Shown here piece by piece: positions 16,169 to 24,606 of a stretch of DNA of 64,000 nt. Origin of the DNA: Fervidibacter canadensis (GTDB lineage Bacteria > Armatimonadota > Fervidibacteria > Fervidibacterales > Fervidibacteraceae). The notes below the pieces were generated by a model that worked only from the letters and a program-made list of their open reading frames with translations, was not told the DNA's origin and did no database searches. The stretch covers positions 62,001 to 126,000 of the forward strand of contig JBGOEJ010000007.1 in NCBI GenBank assembly GCA_041446545.1. Reading direction: 5' to 3'. The position numbers were made by a program, and so were the translations under genes. Position 1 is the first letter of the stretch. Each line of letters begins with the position of its first letter.

Positions 16169-17599
16169 ATGGGACAAGGGACACGGGACAAGGGACAAGT
16201 CAACGATGTGCCTTACTTGCCCAACACCGATGAAGACCGAGCCGAAATGCTGCGCTTTATCGGTGCCCAAAGCATTGACGATTTGTTCGCCGACATACCT
16301 GCCGAGTTACGGGAGAAAGCGTTGTTGAATTTGCCACCCTCATTAAGCGAGCCCGAACTGATGCGTCACCTTCGCTCCCTTGCCGCTCAAAACATCCCGC
16401 TTGGCGAATTGCCTGATGACCCCGTCCCCCGTCCCGTGTCCCTCGTCCCATTTCTCGGTGCGGGCATTTACGACCACTACATCCCGCCTGCCGTCCAACA
16501 CATCATCAGCCGCAATGAGTTTTACACCGCCTACACGCCTTACCAAGCGGAAGCGTCCCAAGGGACTTTGCAGGCGACCTTTGAGTATCAGTCACTCATC
16601 TGCGATTTGACGGGCATGGAAGTGTCCAATGCGTCGCTCTACGACGGTGCATCGGCGCTGGCGGAAGCCGTGCTAATGGCGCACAACATTAACGAACGGC
16701 GCAAAGTGATTTTGCCGAAAACGCTGCATCCCCACTGGCGACAAGTCGTTCACACTTACGCATCGGGCATGCCTTTGGAGTTCGTGGAAGCGCCTTACTT
16801 GGGCGATGAGGGCATCACAGACCCCGACTTCGTGCGAGCGCATTGCGACGACGACACTTGCTGCGTCGTCGTCCAACATCCGAACTTTTTCGGCTGCCTT
16901 GAACTCGTGAACGAATTGGAGGCAGTGGCTCATCAGGTTGGCGCATTGTTCCTCGTCGCTTTTGACCCTATTAGTCTCGGCATCCTCAAACCGCCCGGCG
17001 AATACAATGCCGATATCGCCGTCGCTGAAGGGCAATGTTTGGGTTTGCCGCCAAGTTTCGGTGGACCGCTTCTGGGCATCTTCACTTGCAAGCGCGAGTT
17101 CATCCGCAAGATGCCCGGGCGTTTGGTTGGCGAAACTGTTGACGCAAAAGGTCAGCGTGGGTTCGTGTTAACACTGCAAGTTCGCGAACAACACATCCGC
17201 CGTGAGCGGGCGACCAGTAACATCTGCACCAATCAAGCCCTTTGCGCTATCGCCGCTGCCGCTTATCTTGCGCTGATGGGCAAACAAGGCATCCATCAAG
17301 TCGCCGAACTGTGCGTTCAAAAAGCCCATTACCTTGCCGACCGATTGGAGCAGGCAGGCATCCCTCGGCTCTTCAGCGCCCCCTTTTTCAAGGAGTTCGC
17401 CGTCCGATTGCCCACCGCCCCTCAAGGGCTCAACAAATCGCTCATCGGCAAGGGCTTTTTGGGTGGCTTGGCGCTCTGCCGCTCCTACCCCGAATTGCCC
17501 GACGGTTGGCTTCTGGCGGTCACCGAGAAGCGCACGAAAGAAGAGATGGACGCCTTTGTTCAAGCCGTGCAAGAGTGCCTCAAAACTCAGCATCGTTAG
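16169..17599 (+). CDS. gcvPA: Glycine dehydrogenase (decarboxylating) subunit 1
   Basis: This 476-residue protein is the N-terminal-half subunit of a two-subunit P protein. Markers are YLPNTDEDRAEMLRFIG, PFLGAGIYDHYIPPAV, FYTAYTPYQAEASQGTLQATFE, GMEVSNASLYDGASA, ILPKTLHPHWRQVV and GLPPSFGGPLLGIFTCK. The PLP lysine is on subunit 2 (GcvPB), which is not in the window. Two GGGACNN heptamer tracts lie inside the frame: at 16171-16198, where residues 2-10 replace the usual short N-terminus, and at 16422-16449, encoding PVPRPVSLVP just before the conserved FLGAG. GGAGCGATTTGAG precedes the ATG. The 3' end overlaps the convergent DUF2993-like gene by 4 bp. Confidence 0.94.
   Translation: MGQGTRDKGQVNDVPYLPNTDEDRAEMLRFIGAQSIDDLFADIPAELREKALLNLPPSLSEPELMRHLRSLAAQNIPLGELPDDPVPRPVSLVPFLGAGIYDHYIPPAVQHIISRNEFYTAYTPYQAEASQGTLQATFEYQSLICDLTGMEVSNASLYDGASALAEAVLMAHNINERRKVILPKTLHPHWRQVVHTYASGMPLEFVEAPYLGDEGITDPDFVRAHCDDDTCCVVVQHPNFFGCLELVNELEAVAHQVGALFLVAFDPISLGILKPPGEYNADIAVAEGQCLGLPPSFGGPLLGIFTCKREFIRKMPGRLVGETVDAKGQRGFVLTLQVREQHIRRERATSNICTNQALCAIAAAAYLALMGKQGIHQVAELCVQKAHYLADRLEQAGIPRLFSAPFFKEFAVRLPTAPQGLNKSLIGKGFLGGLALCRSYPELPDGWLLAVTEKRTKEEMDAFVQAVQECLKTQHR
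16171..16198 (+). repeat. Heptamer tract (4 x GGGACNN) at the gcvPA start
   Basis: Four units GGGACAA, GGGACAC, GGGACAA, GGGACAA follow directly after the ATG and its next base, and are translated. Confidence 0.9.
16422..16449 (-). repeat. Heptamer tract (4 units, complement orientation) inside gcvPA
   Basis: CCGTCCC, CCGTCCC, GTGTCCC, TCGTCCC: the complement of GGGACNN, translated within gcvPA immediately before a conserved motif. Confidence 0.88.
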
Positions 17600-18447
17600 T
17601 GAGGCAATTGAGGTGGGACGGGTGAAGGCGGTGAAAGGGAGAAAGTCGCAAGAAGCCAAATGCCTTTGGGCGTCACCCGCACCGTGTGTAAGTTCAACTG
17701 CAATGGCGACAAGTCAAAGCGCAAGAGAGGGTTGAAGTTTTTGAACCGTTCCTGAAGCCAGTTAGAGGGCAGCGGAAAAATTTGGGCGATGGTCGCCCGC
17801 TGCAGCCGCCAATGCACTTCGTTGCCGTTAGCGGGAAAAAGTTCCGTCGTGGCGCTGAAAGGCAATCGCCCAAGGACAGTGTCGCCGACGGTGATGCGCC
17901 AGCGCCCTTCAATGTCCGCTGCCCCATCCCGCAAAGTCACCCGCAACTCTTCCACGCCCTCTTTCCCCGCCCGCTCGGCAAGGTAGCGCTGCAAAGCCTC
18001 GGGGGGGATGAAGCCCGACAAGAGACCTTCCGACGCTGAAACCAGAACGAGCCGACGGGCGCGCAACGAACCTTTTAGGTCAAACCGAACCGTTTTCGCT
18101 TGCGCTTTCACCTCCGCAATCTTCAACCCTTCATAATCGGCGTCGCGAAGCAAAATGACAACTTCACCGACCCGTCCCTCCTTTTCGGGCTTGCTGGTGA
18201 ACTGAACGGGCAACATCTCCAAAAGTTGACCGCCCCGAAACGACAGCCCGTCTACGGTAATCGTCATCTTGCGAAACCTGCCTCGCAAGGTGGGCAATCC
18301 CGGTGCTCCGTCCAGTTCCACATCCACATGACGGGCAGGCAAAGAGCGCCGCAGCACCCCTTCTATTTGTCGCTCCACCTTCTCAGGCGTTACCTGCGTG
18401 AACAGCAACAACAGCAATAAGCCGACGGCAATTAAGCCCTTCTCCAT
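17596..18447 (-). CDS. DUF2993-like (LmeA family) exported or anchored protein
   Basis: This 283-residue protein has an N-terminal hydrophobic segment (MEKGLIAVGLLLLLLFTQV) that is a signal peptide or anchor. It is followed by a region typical of DUF2993: VERQIEGVLRRSLPARHVDVELDG, RGRFRKMTITVDGLSF and repeated beta strands ending in LHTVRVTPKGIWLLATF. Family members bind lipids at the cell envelope; that function is inferred from family knowledge. A GGGTGAACTGCG precedes the ATG. The C-terminus (SPPSPVPPQLPH) is proline-rich, and the stop overlaps the gcvPA stop by 4 bp on the other strand. Confidence 0.65.
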   Translation of the reverse strand: MEKGLIAVGLLLLLLFTQVTPEKVERQIEGVLRRSLPARHVDVELDGAPGLPTLRGRFRKMTITVDGLSFRGGQLLEMLPVQFTSKPEKEGRVGEVVILLRDADYEGLKIAEVKAQAKTVRFDLKGSLRARRLVLVSASEGLLSGFIPPEALQRYLAERAGKEGVEELRVTLRDGAADIEGRWRITVGDTVLGRLPFSATTELFPANGNEVHWRLQRATIAQIFPLPSNWLQERFKNFNPLLRFDLSPLQLNLHTVRVTPKGIWLLATFSLSPPSPVPPQLPH

Positions 18448-18554
18448 CGCAGTTCACCCAACTTAAAGGTGACGAATGCCACACATCGGCTGCAACTACC
18501 TCACCAAAATTGGTTGGCGTCGTAAATCCTAACCCAAAGGAGGGTGTTGCCGTT

Positions 18555-19026
18555 ATGCGCGACTTTCCCCTCAAGGGAAAGGCAGGTTCTATGCGGCGTC
18601 GTGATTTGCTGTTGGGTGGCGTTTCGTTCACTCTGGGAGCAGGGACAATGGCGCTCCTGTCGGGCTGCAGTAACAGGGTGGTGATGGCGGAGCGACAACA
18701 AGACCAACAAATCTTGACGGCAGCAAAAATCGCTGAAGCATTGGCGACTGCCATGTATACTCGGTTCATCAACAACTCCCCTATTTTTTGCCCAGTTGCC
18801 CCGTGACGACCAAGATTATTTCAGGGCAGCCCGCGATGCGGAGATGCGCCACTATGAAGTGCTTCGGGACGCCACCAACAGCGAAACGCCCGTCACCACC
18901 TTTTATTTCCCCAAAAACATGTTCACCGACCCGCAAGTCACGATCAACACGATGCTGACGCTGGAAGACATCTTCATCGGTAGCGAAGCCGTGCTCCAAA
19001 GCGATGCCGCCAAAGTTGCGCTCTAA
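18555..19026 (+). pseudogene. Tat-exported ferritin-like domain protein, frameshifted and 3'-truncated
   Basis: Frame 1 gives a twin-arginine lipoprotein leader (MRRRDLLLGG... with lipobox LLSGC), then QQDQQILTAAKIAEALATAMYT, and stops at 18804-18806. Deleting one T from the T6 run around 18785-18790 continues it smoothly as SPIFAQLPRDDQDYFRAARDAEM and on to EDIFIGSEAVLQSD. That is the helix pattern of the ferritin-like (PF13668-type) family with its Glu/His iron ligands (EMRHYEVL). The coding similarity ends at about 19020, well short of the family length, exactly where the opposite-strand oxidoreductase sequence begins. The start is the ATG at 18555 after AAGGAGGGTG, or the one at 18591. 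Both the frameshift and the truncation suggest a dead gene, unless the T run is a sequencing error. Confidence 0.7.
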
Positions 19027-19713
19027 CGCCCCCGCACGGTCAAAGCAATGGTAGAACGACCCGAAAGCGTCGTGGCGGGCAAAACGGACAATGCTCCACG
19101 CCTCAAAAGGTGCGTGACCGAAGGTGGCAACAGGTTCGGGCACTTCGTCCAGCAGCCACGCAAAGAGGTGGAAAAAGTGAACGCCATGCTCCACCAGCAC
19201 ACCTCCACTTTGGCGCTCATCCCAAAACCAGTGCTCAGGCGCTAACCCCTCGCAACTGGCAAAGTTGACGAACCAAACTTTTCGCACCCCACCCAACTTA
19301 CCCGAAGCAATTCGCTCTTTCAACCACGCATAGAGAGGATGGTAGCGCATGATGTGGTTGACGACGGCACGAACCCCTGACGCTTGCACGGCAGCGATGA
19401 CCGCATCGGCTTCCTCTGGCGTCAATGCTAACGGCTTTTCAATGAACAAGTGCTTACCGTTTTGGGCGGCGGCGATGGCGATTTCATCGTGCGTAGAAGG
19501 AGGCGTCAGGACACAAACGATGTCCACTTGCGGGTCACTGACGAGCGTTCGCCAATCCGTCGTCCAATGCGGGATGTCCATCTGTTCGGCGAAACTTTGC
19601 ACTTTTTCTGCCCTCCGACCCGCAACGGCGTAAAGGGTGACTTCGGGCAACTCCTTCAAGGCGCTCAAAACGAAAGCGCCAAAAGCACCGTAGCCGATGG
19701 CTGCCACTCGCAT
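18781..19713 (-). pseudogene. Gfo/Idh/MocA oxidoreductase, 3' third replaced by antisense of the ferritin-like gene
   Basis: The first ~228 residues are a normal Gfo/Idh enzyme: VAAIGYGAFGAFVLSAL Rossmann motif, CVLTPPSTHDEIA, FIEKPLALTPEEADAVI, HIMRYHPLYAWL and a later GGVLVEHGVHFFHL. From about 19027 down to the stop at 18781 the frame reads the complement of the ferritin-like gene (FGGIALEHGFATDEDV and on), which is not oxidoreductase sequence. So the real C-terminal ~100 residues are missing and the ORF is a chimera. It starts 6 bp after the hydantoinase-B stop, with GAGGTGAGAGAAG before the ATG, so the two formed one operon. It is probably inactive. Confidence 0.75.
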
Positions 19714-19719
19714 CTTCTC

Positions 19720-21294
19720 TCACCTCGTCTGCCTTTTGCCCCATCCGCCTCCGCCGGGAGTAACGATGCGGATGGCGTCGCCCGCTTCCACGCTTAGCGA
19801 AGTTTTCCCCTTTAATCGCACTGCCCGACCGTCTTTTTTGATGAGCCAATCTTCACCGCAGCCACCCTTACCGCCACCGTGCGACCCGTAGGGAGCAAAC
19901 TTGCGCCGCTCGGCGACGATGGAAACTTGTGCGGGCACGAGAAACTCAATCTCCCGCACGATGCCCGCTCCGCCCCGAAACTTGCCTTCCCCCGCTTTCT
20001 CAGGTGCCAATTCGTAACGCCGAACACGAACGGGTAACTCCATCTCCAACGCTTCAACGGGCGTGTTTTGGGTGTTGGTCATGTGGACATGGACACCGCT
20101 AACGCCGTCCCGATGGGGACACGCCCCTGAACCGCCGCCGATGGTTTCGTAGTAGGCAAACAATCGCCGACGCATCGGGTCGTAACCGCCAAAGGCGAGG
20201 TTGTTCATCGTCCCTTGGCTGGCGGCGGGAATTTGGTCGGGCAAGGCTTGTGCCAATGCCCCCAAAAGGACATCCACGATGCGCTGCGAAGTTTCCACAT
20301 TGCCCGCTCCGACAGCGGCGGGAAAGGTGGCGTTGACGACTGTCCCTTCGGGAGCGATGACCTCAATGGGCGCAAAGGCCCCTTCGTTCAACGGCATCTC
20401 TTCGGGCGCAAGGCACAGAAAGCAATAGCGCACCGCCGCCAAAGTGACCGCTAAGGGACAATTGACGCTGCCTTGCCGTTGCAGGGAAGTGCCCGAAAAG
20501 TCCACGATGGCTCGGTCAGCCTCAATCGTCAAAGTCACGCAAATGGGGACAGGTTCATCGGTGATGCCGTCATCGTCCAACACATCGCGGAAGGCATAAA
20601 CGCCGTCGGGAATTTGACGGATGGTTGCCCGCATCATTCGTTCGGTGTAGGCAAGCAAATCGGTGACGGCTTCGTTGAGTTTTCGCCATCCGTAGCGGCT
20701 CAGCAATTCGCCTAACCGTCGTGCTCCCAATTCGCCGACGGCTTTTTGCGCCTCCAAATCACGGCGCAACTGGTCGGGCAGGCGGACATTGGCTTGCAGC
20801 AACGCAAGGGCGTCGTCGTTAAGTTTGCCTTTCCGCCACAACTTGATGGGGGGGATGCGGATGCCCTCTTCAAAGGCGGAAGTCGCCGCAAAGAGGGAAC
20901 CAGCCTTCGCCCCGCCGATGTCGGCGTAGTGGGCGCGGCTGGCGACAAAACCCCAAAGGCGTCCCCGCCAAAACACAGGCACGATCACCGTCACATCGGG
21001 CAGATGCGTCCCACCCCGAAAAGGGTCGTTGAGGACGACGACATCGCCAAGGGCAAACTCGCTGAAAATTTCTCGCACAGCCCGCACCGCCATCGGCATG
21101 GAGCCGAGATGGACAGGAATGTGAGCCGCTTGGGCGACCATGTGCCCTTGCGCATCAAAGACGGCGCAGGAAAAATCCCGCCGCTCCTTGATGTTGGGCG
21201 AAAAGGACAGGCGCATCAGGGCATTGCCCATCTCCTCGGCGATGGCAGCGAACAAGTCGGCGAAAATCGTCCGCTCCGCTGCCGTCAGCGCCAC
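19720..21294 (-). CDS. Hydantoinase B / oxoprolinase family protein
   Basis: This 524-residue protein matches HyuB: AIAEEMGNALMRLSFSPNIKERRDFSCAVFD, QAAHIPVHLGSMPMAV, DVVVLNDPFRGGTHLPDVT, ASRAHYADIGG, then VDFSGTSLQRQGSVNCP, GAGNVETSQRIVDVLLGA, and a glycine-rich C-terminus (GGGSGACPHRDG, VTPGGGGWG). With HyuA it hydrolyses N-methylhydantoin- or oxoproline-type rings using ATP. No hyuA is next to it, although HyuA is normally required. GTG at 21294 is preferred (AAGGAGTTGAGGAAA before it); the frame is open to 21339. The next gene downstream is the truncated oxidoreductase. Confidence 0.9.
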   Translation of the reverse strand: MALTAAERTIFADLFAAIAEEMGNALMRLSFSPNIKERRDFSCAVFDAQGHMVAQAAHIPVHLGSMPMAVRAVREIFSEFALGDVVVLNDPFRGGTHLPDVTVIVPVFWRGRLWGFVASRAHYADIGGAKAGSLFAATSAFEEGIRIPPIKLWRKGKLNDDALALLQANVRLPDQLRRDLEAQKAVGELGARRLGELLSRYGWRKLNEAVTDLLAYTERMMRATIRQIPDGVYAFRDVLDDDGITDEPVPICVTLTIEADRAIVDFSGTSLQRQGSVNCPLAVTLAAVRYCFLCLAPEEMPLNEGAFAPIEVIAPEGTVVNATFPAAVGAGNVETSQRIVDVLLGALAQALPDQIPAASQGTMNNLAFGGYDPMRRRLFAYYETIGGGSGACPHRDGVSGVHVHMTNTQNTPVEALEMELPVRVRRYELAPEKAGEGKFRGGAGIVREIEFLVPAQVSIVAERRKFAPYGSHGGGKGGCGEDWLIKKDGRAVRLKGKTSLSVEAGDAIRIVTPGGGGWGKRQTR

Positions 21295-21547
21295 TTTCCT
21301 CAACTCCTTCCCCCTGCGTCTGGTGTTGCTTGTCACCACCTCGCCAACAATTTCGGTCGGAACGGGATAAACTCGTGCCCCACAAAATGCCCCCCAAATC
21401 TTTGCCCAGTGTTGAAATGCTGGGCTACTTTCACGAAGTCGGCAAAAGCCGACTGAAAAGAGCCCACTTTTTGATGGGCTTCGTCATCGTAGCCTGCCAA
21501 TTCATTGGCGGACAAATTTAGTGTGAGCCCCAATTTACCCGACCTGC

Positions 21548-22047
21548 TCACCTGCCCATTTCCCGATTTGCCGATATTTTCGCCCTTGGGAATCGCTCAT
21601 CGGGTGGAAACCGCTTGACGAAAATTTTCCAGTGAACGACAGGCACACAAAGGTCGGCATCAAGCGGGCAGCGGTGAAGGAATTCGCCGATCGCCTCCGC
21701 CGTCAAAAAGGGCAGGTCGGTCGCCACCAGCAAAACCTGCGACGGTAATTCGCCACCATGCTAATGGCGCAACCGTTCAGCGGCTCGCATGAGATTTGCC
21801 AACGGGCTATCGGTCGCCACAATGACGGCATCAGCATCTTGCAAGGCAGGATGACGAAAGGCTTAAAAAGGCACGATGACTATGAGGCGGTTGATGGCAG
21901 GCAGGGAACGAAGGGGGATGATTGTCCGTTCCAAAACGGTCAAGCCCTGCAGTTAATGAAGGCTTTCCGTTGCGTCCCCGCTACCTGCGCATATTCGCCG
22001 CCGATGCGCCCCGCCGCCAACAAGATAGCGTCCGCACCACCGACCAT
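21548..22047 (-). pseudogene. MobA-like NTP transferase, decayed
   Basis: From an ATG at 22047 (AAGGGCGGAG before it) the complement reads MVGGADAILLAAGRIGG followed by EYAQVAGTQRKAFI, a nucleotidyltransferase opening. Family-like pieces then appear in different frames with stops between them: LTVLERTIIPLRSLP, DADAVIVATDSPLANLMRAAERL, and VLLVATDLPFLTAEAIGEFL (21640-21740). The 3' end is missing. Several frameshifts and stops mean it cannot make a full protein. MobA-type proteins load GMP or CMP onto molybdopterin, but related sugar nucleotidyltransferases look alike. The rest of the 21295-22192 gap shows only a small hairpin at about 21450-21480. Confidence 0.6.
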
Positions 22048-22192
22048 CTCCGCCCTTCACTTCCCCTTTGACCGACGGTCTCCGTTGTGGCTGTTTTGTT
22101 GCGACTGAGAGCGACTCCAACAAGTTGCTCATCGCCACTGGCTGTCGTCTCCAAAGATGCGTTCGTCAAAATTGTAGCCGAAGGTGAGAGCG

Positions 22193-22660
22193 ATGGCGGG
22201 CGAAGCGGAGAAGGAATTTGCCCGACGGTGCACGGAGGCTTTGAGGGAGCGGTTAGGAGAACGGTTGTTGGCGGTTGCCCTCTTCGGCTCTGTCGCACGA
22301 GGCGAAGCGACGCCCGACAGCGACATTGACCTTTTGGTCATTGTGTCCGAACGACCCTCAGAAGCGCTAACGGAATGCCTTTCCGTGCGGCGGCAAATAG
22401 AACCTTACCCGCTGCGACGCCTTTCACCATTGGTGACGACACCAGAGCAGTTACGCCGCAACTTTTTGCTCCTTTTGGACATCACCGAAGAGGGACTTAT
22501 TCTGCATGACCCGCAAGGGGTGTTGGCAGGCTTGTTGACAAAGGTGCGGGAGCGCCTTCAACAATGGGGAAGCCGAAAAGTGCGTTTGCCTGACGGCACT
22601 TGGTATTGGCAACTTAAACCCGACTGGCGGCTTGGGGAAGTGCTTTCCTTGGAGTTGTGA
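22193..22660 (+). CDS. MNT-type minimal nucleotidyltransferase
   Basis: This 155-residue protein has the nucleotidyltransferase signature ALFGSVARGEATPDSDIDLLV (GS with DxD), residues about 33-53. Such proteins pair with HEPN RNases as toxin-antitoxin modules, where the MNT adenylylates and silences the HEPN toxin. ATG 22193 follows AAGGTGAG; a GTG at 22184 is the alternative. The C-terminal part (WGSRKVRLPDGTWYWQLKPDW) is not standard for the shortest MNTs. Only a C-terminal HEPN-like scrap follows (22657-22767), so the pair appears broken. Confidence 0.8.
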   Translation: MAGEAEKEFARRCTEALRERLGERLLAVALFGSVARGEATPDSDIDLLVIVSERPSEALTECLSVRRQIEPYPLRRLSPLVTTPEQLRRNFLLLLDITEEGLILHDPQGVLAGLLTKVRERLQQWGSRKVRLPDGTWYWQLKPDWRLGEVLSLEL

Positions 22661-22767
22661 GGGAGGCTATCTTTGAACGCCCCGATGCGGAAGTTGCCAT
22701 CGCCGACGCAAAATTCGTGTCGGCTTGGGCGCAGGACTTGATGAGGCAAATGCAAGGGGGTGCGTAA
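22657..22767 (+). pseudogene. HEPN C-terminal remnant
   Basis: A 36-codon frame opens with GTG overlapping the MNT stop and reads REAIFERPDAEVAIADAK, then FVSAWAQDLMRQM. This resembles the final helix of HEPN proteins; compare YGPLQSEVALRYARAIVEF in the intact HEPN at 53507-53902. The N-terminal HEPN helices are absent, so it is probably the leftover of a deleted partner of the MNT gene. It could instead be a chance frame. Confidence 0.4.
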
Positions 22768-22769
22768 GG

Positions 22770-24020
22770 ATGCGACAGACGCGACGGGAGTTTTTGCGGC
22801 AGGCAGCAAGCCTCGCTTCGGTGACGCTGCTAAGCAAGTCGGTCTTCGGCGCTAACGAGCGGGCTGGCGTCGCCGTCATCGGTTGCGGCGGGATGGGCAA
22901 CGCCCACATCAGCACGCTCCTTGCCCTCAAGCAAAAAGGCGAACCCGTTGACATCGTGGCGGTGTGCGATGTGTGGCAGAAACACTTGGACGACGCCGCC
23001 CAACGAACAGGAGCGAAAGCGCTGCGGGATTATCGGCGAGTGTTGGACGACAAAAGCATAGACGCTGTTTGCATCGCCACCCCTGACCATTGGCACGCCA
23101 AGATTGCCATAGAAGCAATGGAAGCGGGTAAGGATGTTTACTGCGAAAAGCCCATGACCCATTGGAAATCGTTAGACGAACCCAAACGCCTCGTCGCCAC
23201 GCAAACTCGCACCAAGCGAGTGGTTCAAGTCGGCACGCAGGGAATGTCCGATAGCATTTGGGAGCAAGTCGCCGAACTTGTCAAGGCGGGCGAAATCGGG
23301 ACACTGATACAAGCGCAGGCGGCGGACATGCGGACGGGTCATTGGGGTGTTTTGTGCGGTTGCGAAAAAGACATTGACCCTGACGCCAAGCCCGGAGTGA
23401 ATTTGGACTGGGACATGTGGCTGGGTTGGCGGTTTGGTTTAGCACCCCGTCGGGCGTGGGAGCCCCGTCGCTACTTTGCCTTTCGCATCTTCTGGGATTA
23501 CTCAGGGGGCATCGGCACGGACTGGTTTCCCCACCTCCTCACGCCGTTGGTGCGGGCGATGGGGTTGAAGTTTCCCAAACGGGTCATCGCTTCAGGCGGG
23601 ATTTATCACCCTGAGCACAAAGGGCGATGGGAAGTGCCCGACATCTTCCAGATGGTCGTGGAGTATCCCGACGGTCCGTCCATCCATTTGATGGCATGTT
23701 TGGGCAACAACTGGGGAGCGCCGATGCTTCTTCGGGGCAGCAAGGCAACGCTGGTTTTTGAAGGCAACGGGGCAGTCATTTATCCGCAAAAAGAAGTCGT
23801 CGGCGAGTTGCCCCGAAAGGAAATTGCCCGAACGCGCGGGGCATCGCTGGAAGAGCACTGGCGTGATTTTTTGACCTGCCTGCGAACCCGCGAACAACCC
23901 CGCAGCAATGCTCAGTTGGGCTACTATGTGATGACGGCGTTGCACATGGGCATCCGCTCCTACTTGCAAGGGCGGGCGATGGAATTTGACGAACGCCTTC
24001 AAACTGTCAAGCCCGTTTGA
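22770..24020 (+). CDS. Tat-exported Gfo/Idh/MocA family oxidoreductase
   Basis: This 416-residue protein begins MRQTRREFLRQAASLASVTL, a twin-arginine signal peptide (RREFLR). A Rossmann fold follows (VAVIGCGGMGNAHIST), then CIATPDHWHAKIAIEAMEAG, VYCEKPMTHW (EKP motif), RVVQVGTQGMSD, and GGIGTDWFPHLLTPLVRAMG in the C-terminal domain with the usual aromatic/His substrate pocket. Tat export means the cofactor is loaded in the cytoplasm before export. Large families of these occur in carbohydrate-degrading bacteria. ATG 22770 follows GGGGGTGCGTAAGG; the open frame reaches back to 22725. The sugar substrate is unknown. Confidence 0.9.
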   Translation: MRQTRREFLRQAASLASVTLLSKSVFGANERAGVAVIGCGGMGNAHISTLLALKQKGEPVDIVAVCDVWQKHLDDAAQRTGAKALRDYRRVLDDKSIDAVCIATPDHWHAKIAIEAMEAGKDVYCEKPMTHWKSLDEPKRLVATQTRTKRVVQVGTQGMSDSIWEQVAELVKAGEIGTLIQAQAADMRTGHWGVLCGCEKDIDPDAKPGVNLDWDMWLGWRFGLAPRRAWEPRRYFAFRIFWDYSGGIGTDWFPHLLTPLVRAMGLKFPKRVIASGGIYHPEHKGRWEVPDIFQMVVEYPDGPSIHLMACLGNNWGAPMLLRGSKATLVFEGNGAVIYPQKEVVGELPRKEIARTRGASLEEHWRDFLTCLRTREQPRSNAQLGYYVMTALHMGIRSYLQGRAMEFDERLQTVKPV

Positions 24021-24174
24021 AAGAACAAAGTTAGAGCGGATGGGTTATCACGGCTAACAGCCGTTTCAATAAAGGGCGGAACCAGAAAGAGCCGACGAAC
24101 TGCAAGCAACTTGTTTGGAACGACGACCAGCCACGACAGGCGCAATAAAGCGGACGCGCTTAAGGATGGCTTGC

Positions 24175-24180
24175 TATAAT
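24175..24180 (+). promoter_or_regulatory. Consensus extended -10 upstream of tRNA-Leu
   Basis: TGCTATAAT gives a perfect TATAAT with the extended TGN, 12 bp before the mature 5' end of tRNA-Leu. No good -35 lies 17 bp upstream, which is typical of extended -10 promoters. Confidence 0.65.
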
Positions 24181-24191
24181 TTCTGCGGCGT

Positions 24192-24279
24192 GCCGGGGTG
24201 GCGGAACTGGCAGACGCGGGGGACTCAAAATCCCCTGGGCTTCACGCCCGTGCGGGTTCAACTCCCGCCCCCGGCACCA
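24192..24279 (+). tRNA. tRNA-Leu (anticodon CAA)
   Basis: An 88-nt class II tRNA: acceptor GCCGGGG with CCCCGGC, A, encoded CCA; anticodon stem GGGGA/TCCCC with loop CTCAAAA; long variable arm GGGCTTCACGCCC; T arm GCGGG-TTCAACT-CCCGC. Confidence 0.97.
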
Positions 24280-24308
24280 AATTTTTGCCTCTTTGTTCCT
24301 TCCCTTGC

Positions 24309-24386
24309 GCGCCCGTAGCTCAGTCCGGAGAGAGCGCGGGACTTCGGATCCCGGGGTCGGGGGTTCAAATCCCTCCGGGCGCGCCA
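24309..24386 (+). tRNA. tRNA-Arg (anticodon TCG)
   Basis: Acceptor GCGCCCG with CGGGCGC, G, encoded CCA; anticodon stem CGGGA/TCCCG with loop CTTCGGA; T arm GGGGG-TTCAAAT-CCCTC. It would read CGN codons, mainly CGA. Confidence 0.95.
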
Positions 24387-24406
24387 AGACGGACAATTCC
24401 ACGAGG

Positions 24407-24434
24407 TTGCCTTCCTGCGAAGGCGCGTTAAAAT
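24407..24434 (+). promoter_or_regulatory. Promoter of tRNA-Glu
   Basis: TTGCCT (24407-24412) and TAAAAT (24429-24434) are spaced by 16 bp, 22 bp before the tRNA-Glu 5' end. Confidence 0.55.
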
Positions 24435-24456
24435 CCAACACGCCCAACTGTTTGAT

Positions 24457-24534
24457 GGCCCCGTCGTCTAGCCCGGTCAGGACGCTGGCCTCTCAAGCCA
24501 GAGGTCGCGGGTTCAAATCCCGCCGGGGCCACCA
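24457..24534 (+). tRNA. tRNA-Glu (anticodon CTC)
   Basis: Acceptor GGCCCCG with CGGGGCC, A, encoded CCA; anticodon stem CTGGC/GCCAG with loop CTCTCAA; T arm GCGGG-TTCAAAT-CCCGC. The restriction-modification region starts directly after it. Confidence 0.96.
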
Positions 24535-24606
24535 AATCCTTTGGGGTGATACTCGTGCGATGGGTAGCGATGGCACTGCTGATGGCGACAGAAGAGAGGA
24601 TTACCA

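Noticed and set aside
21333..21551. 72-codon minus-strand ORF and the AGCCCA hairpin near 21450
   Set aside because: No family-like sequence or ribosome binding site; the hairpin is short and lacks a T run, so neither was annotated.
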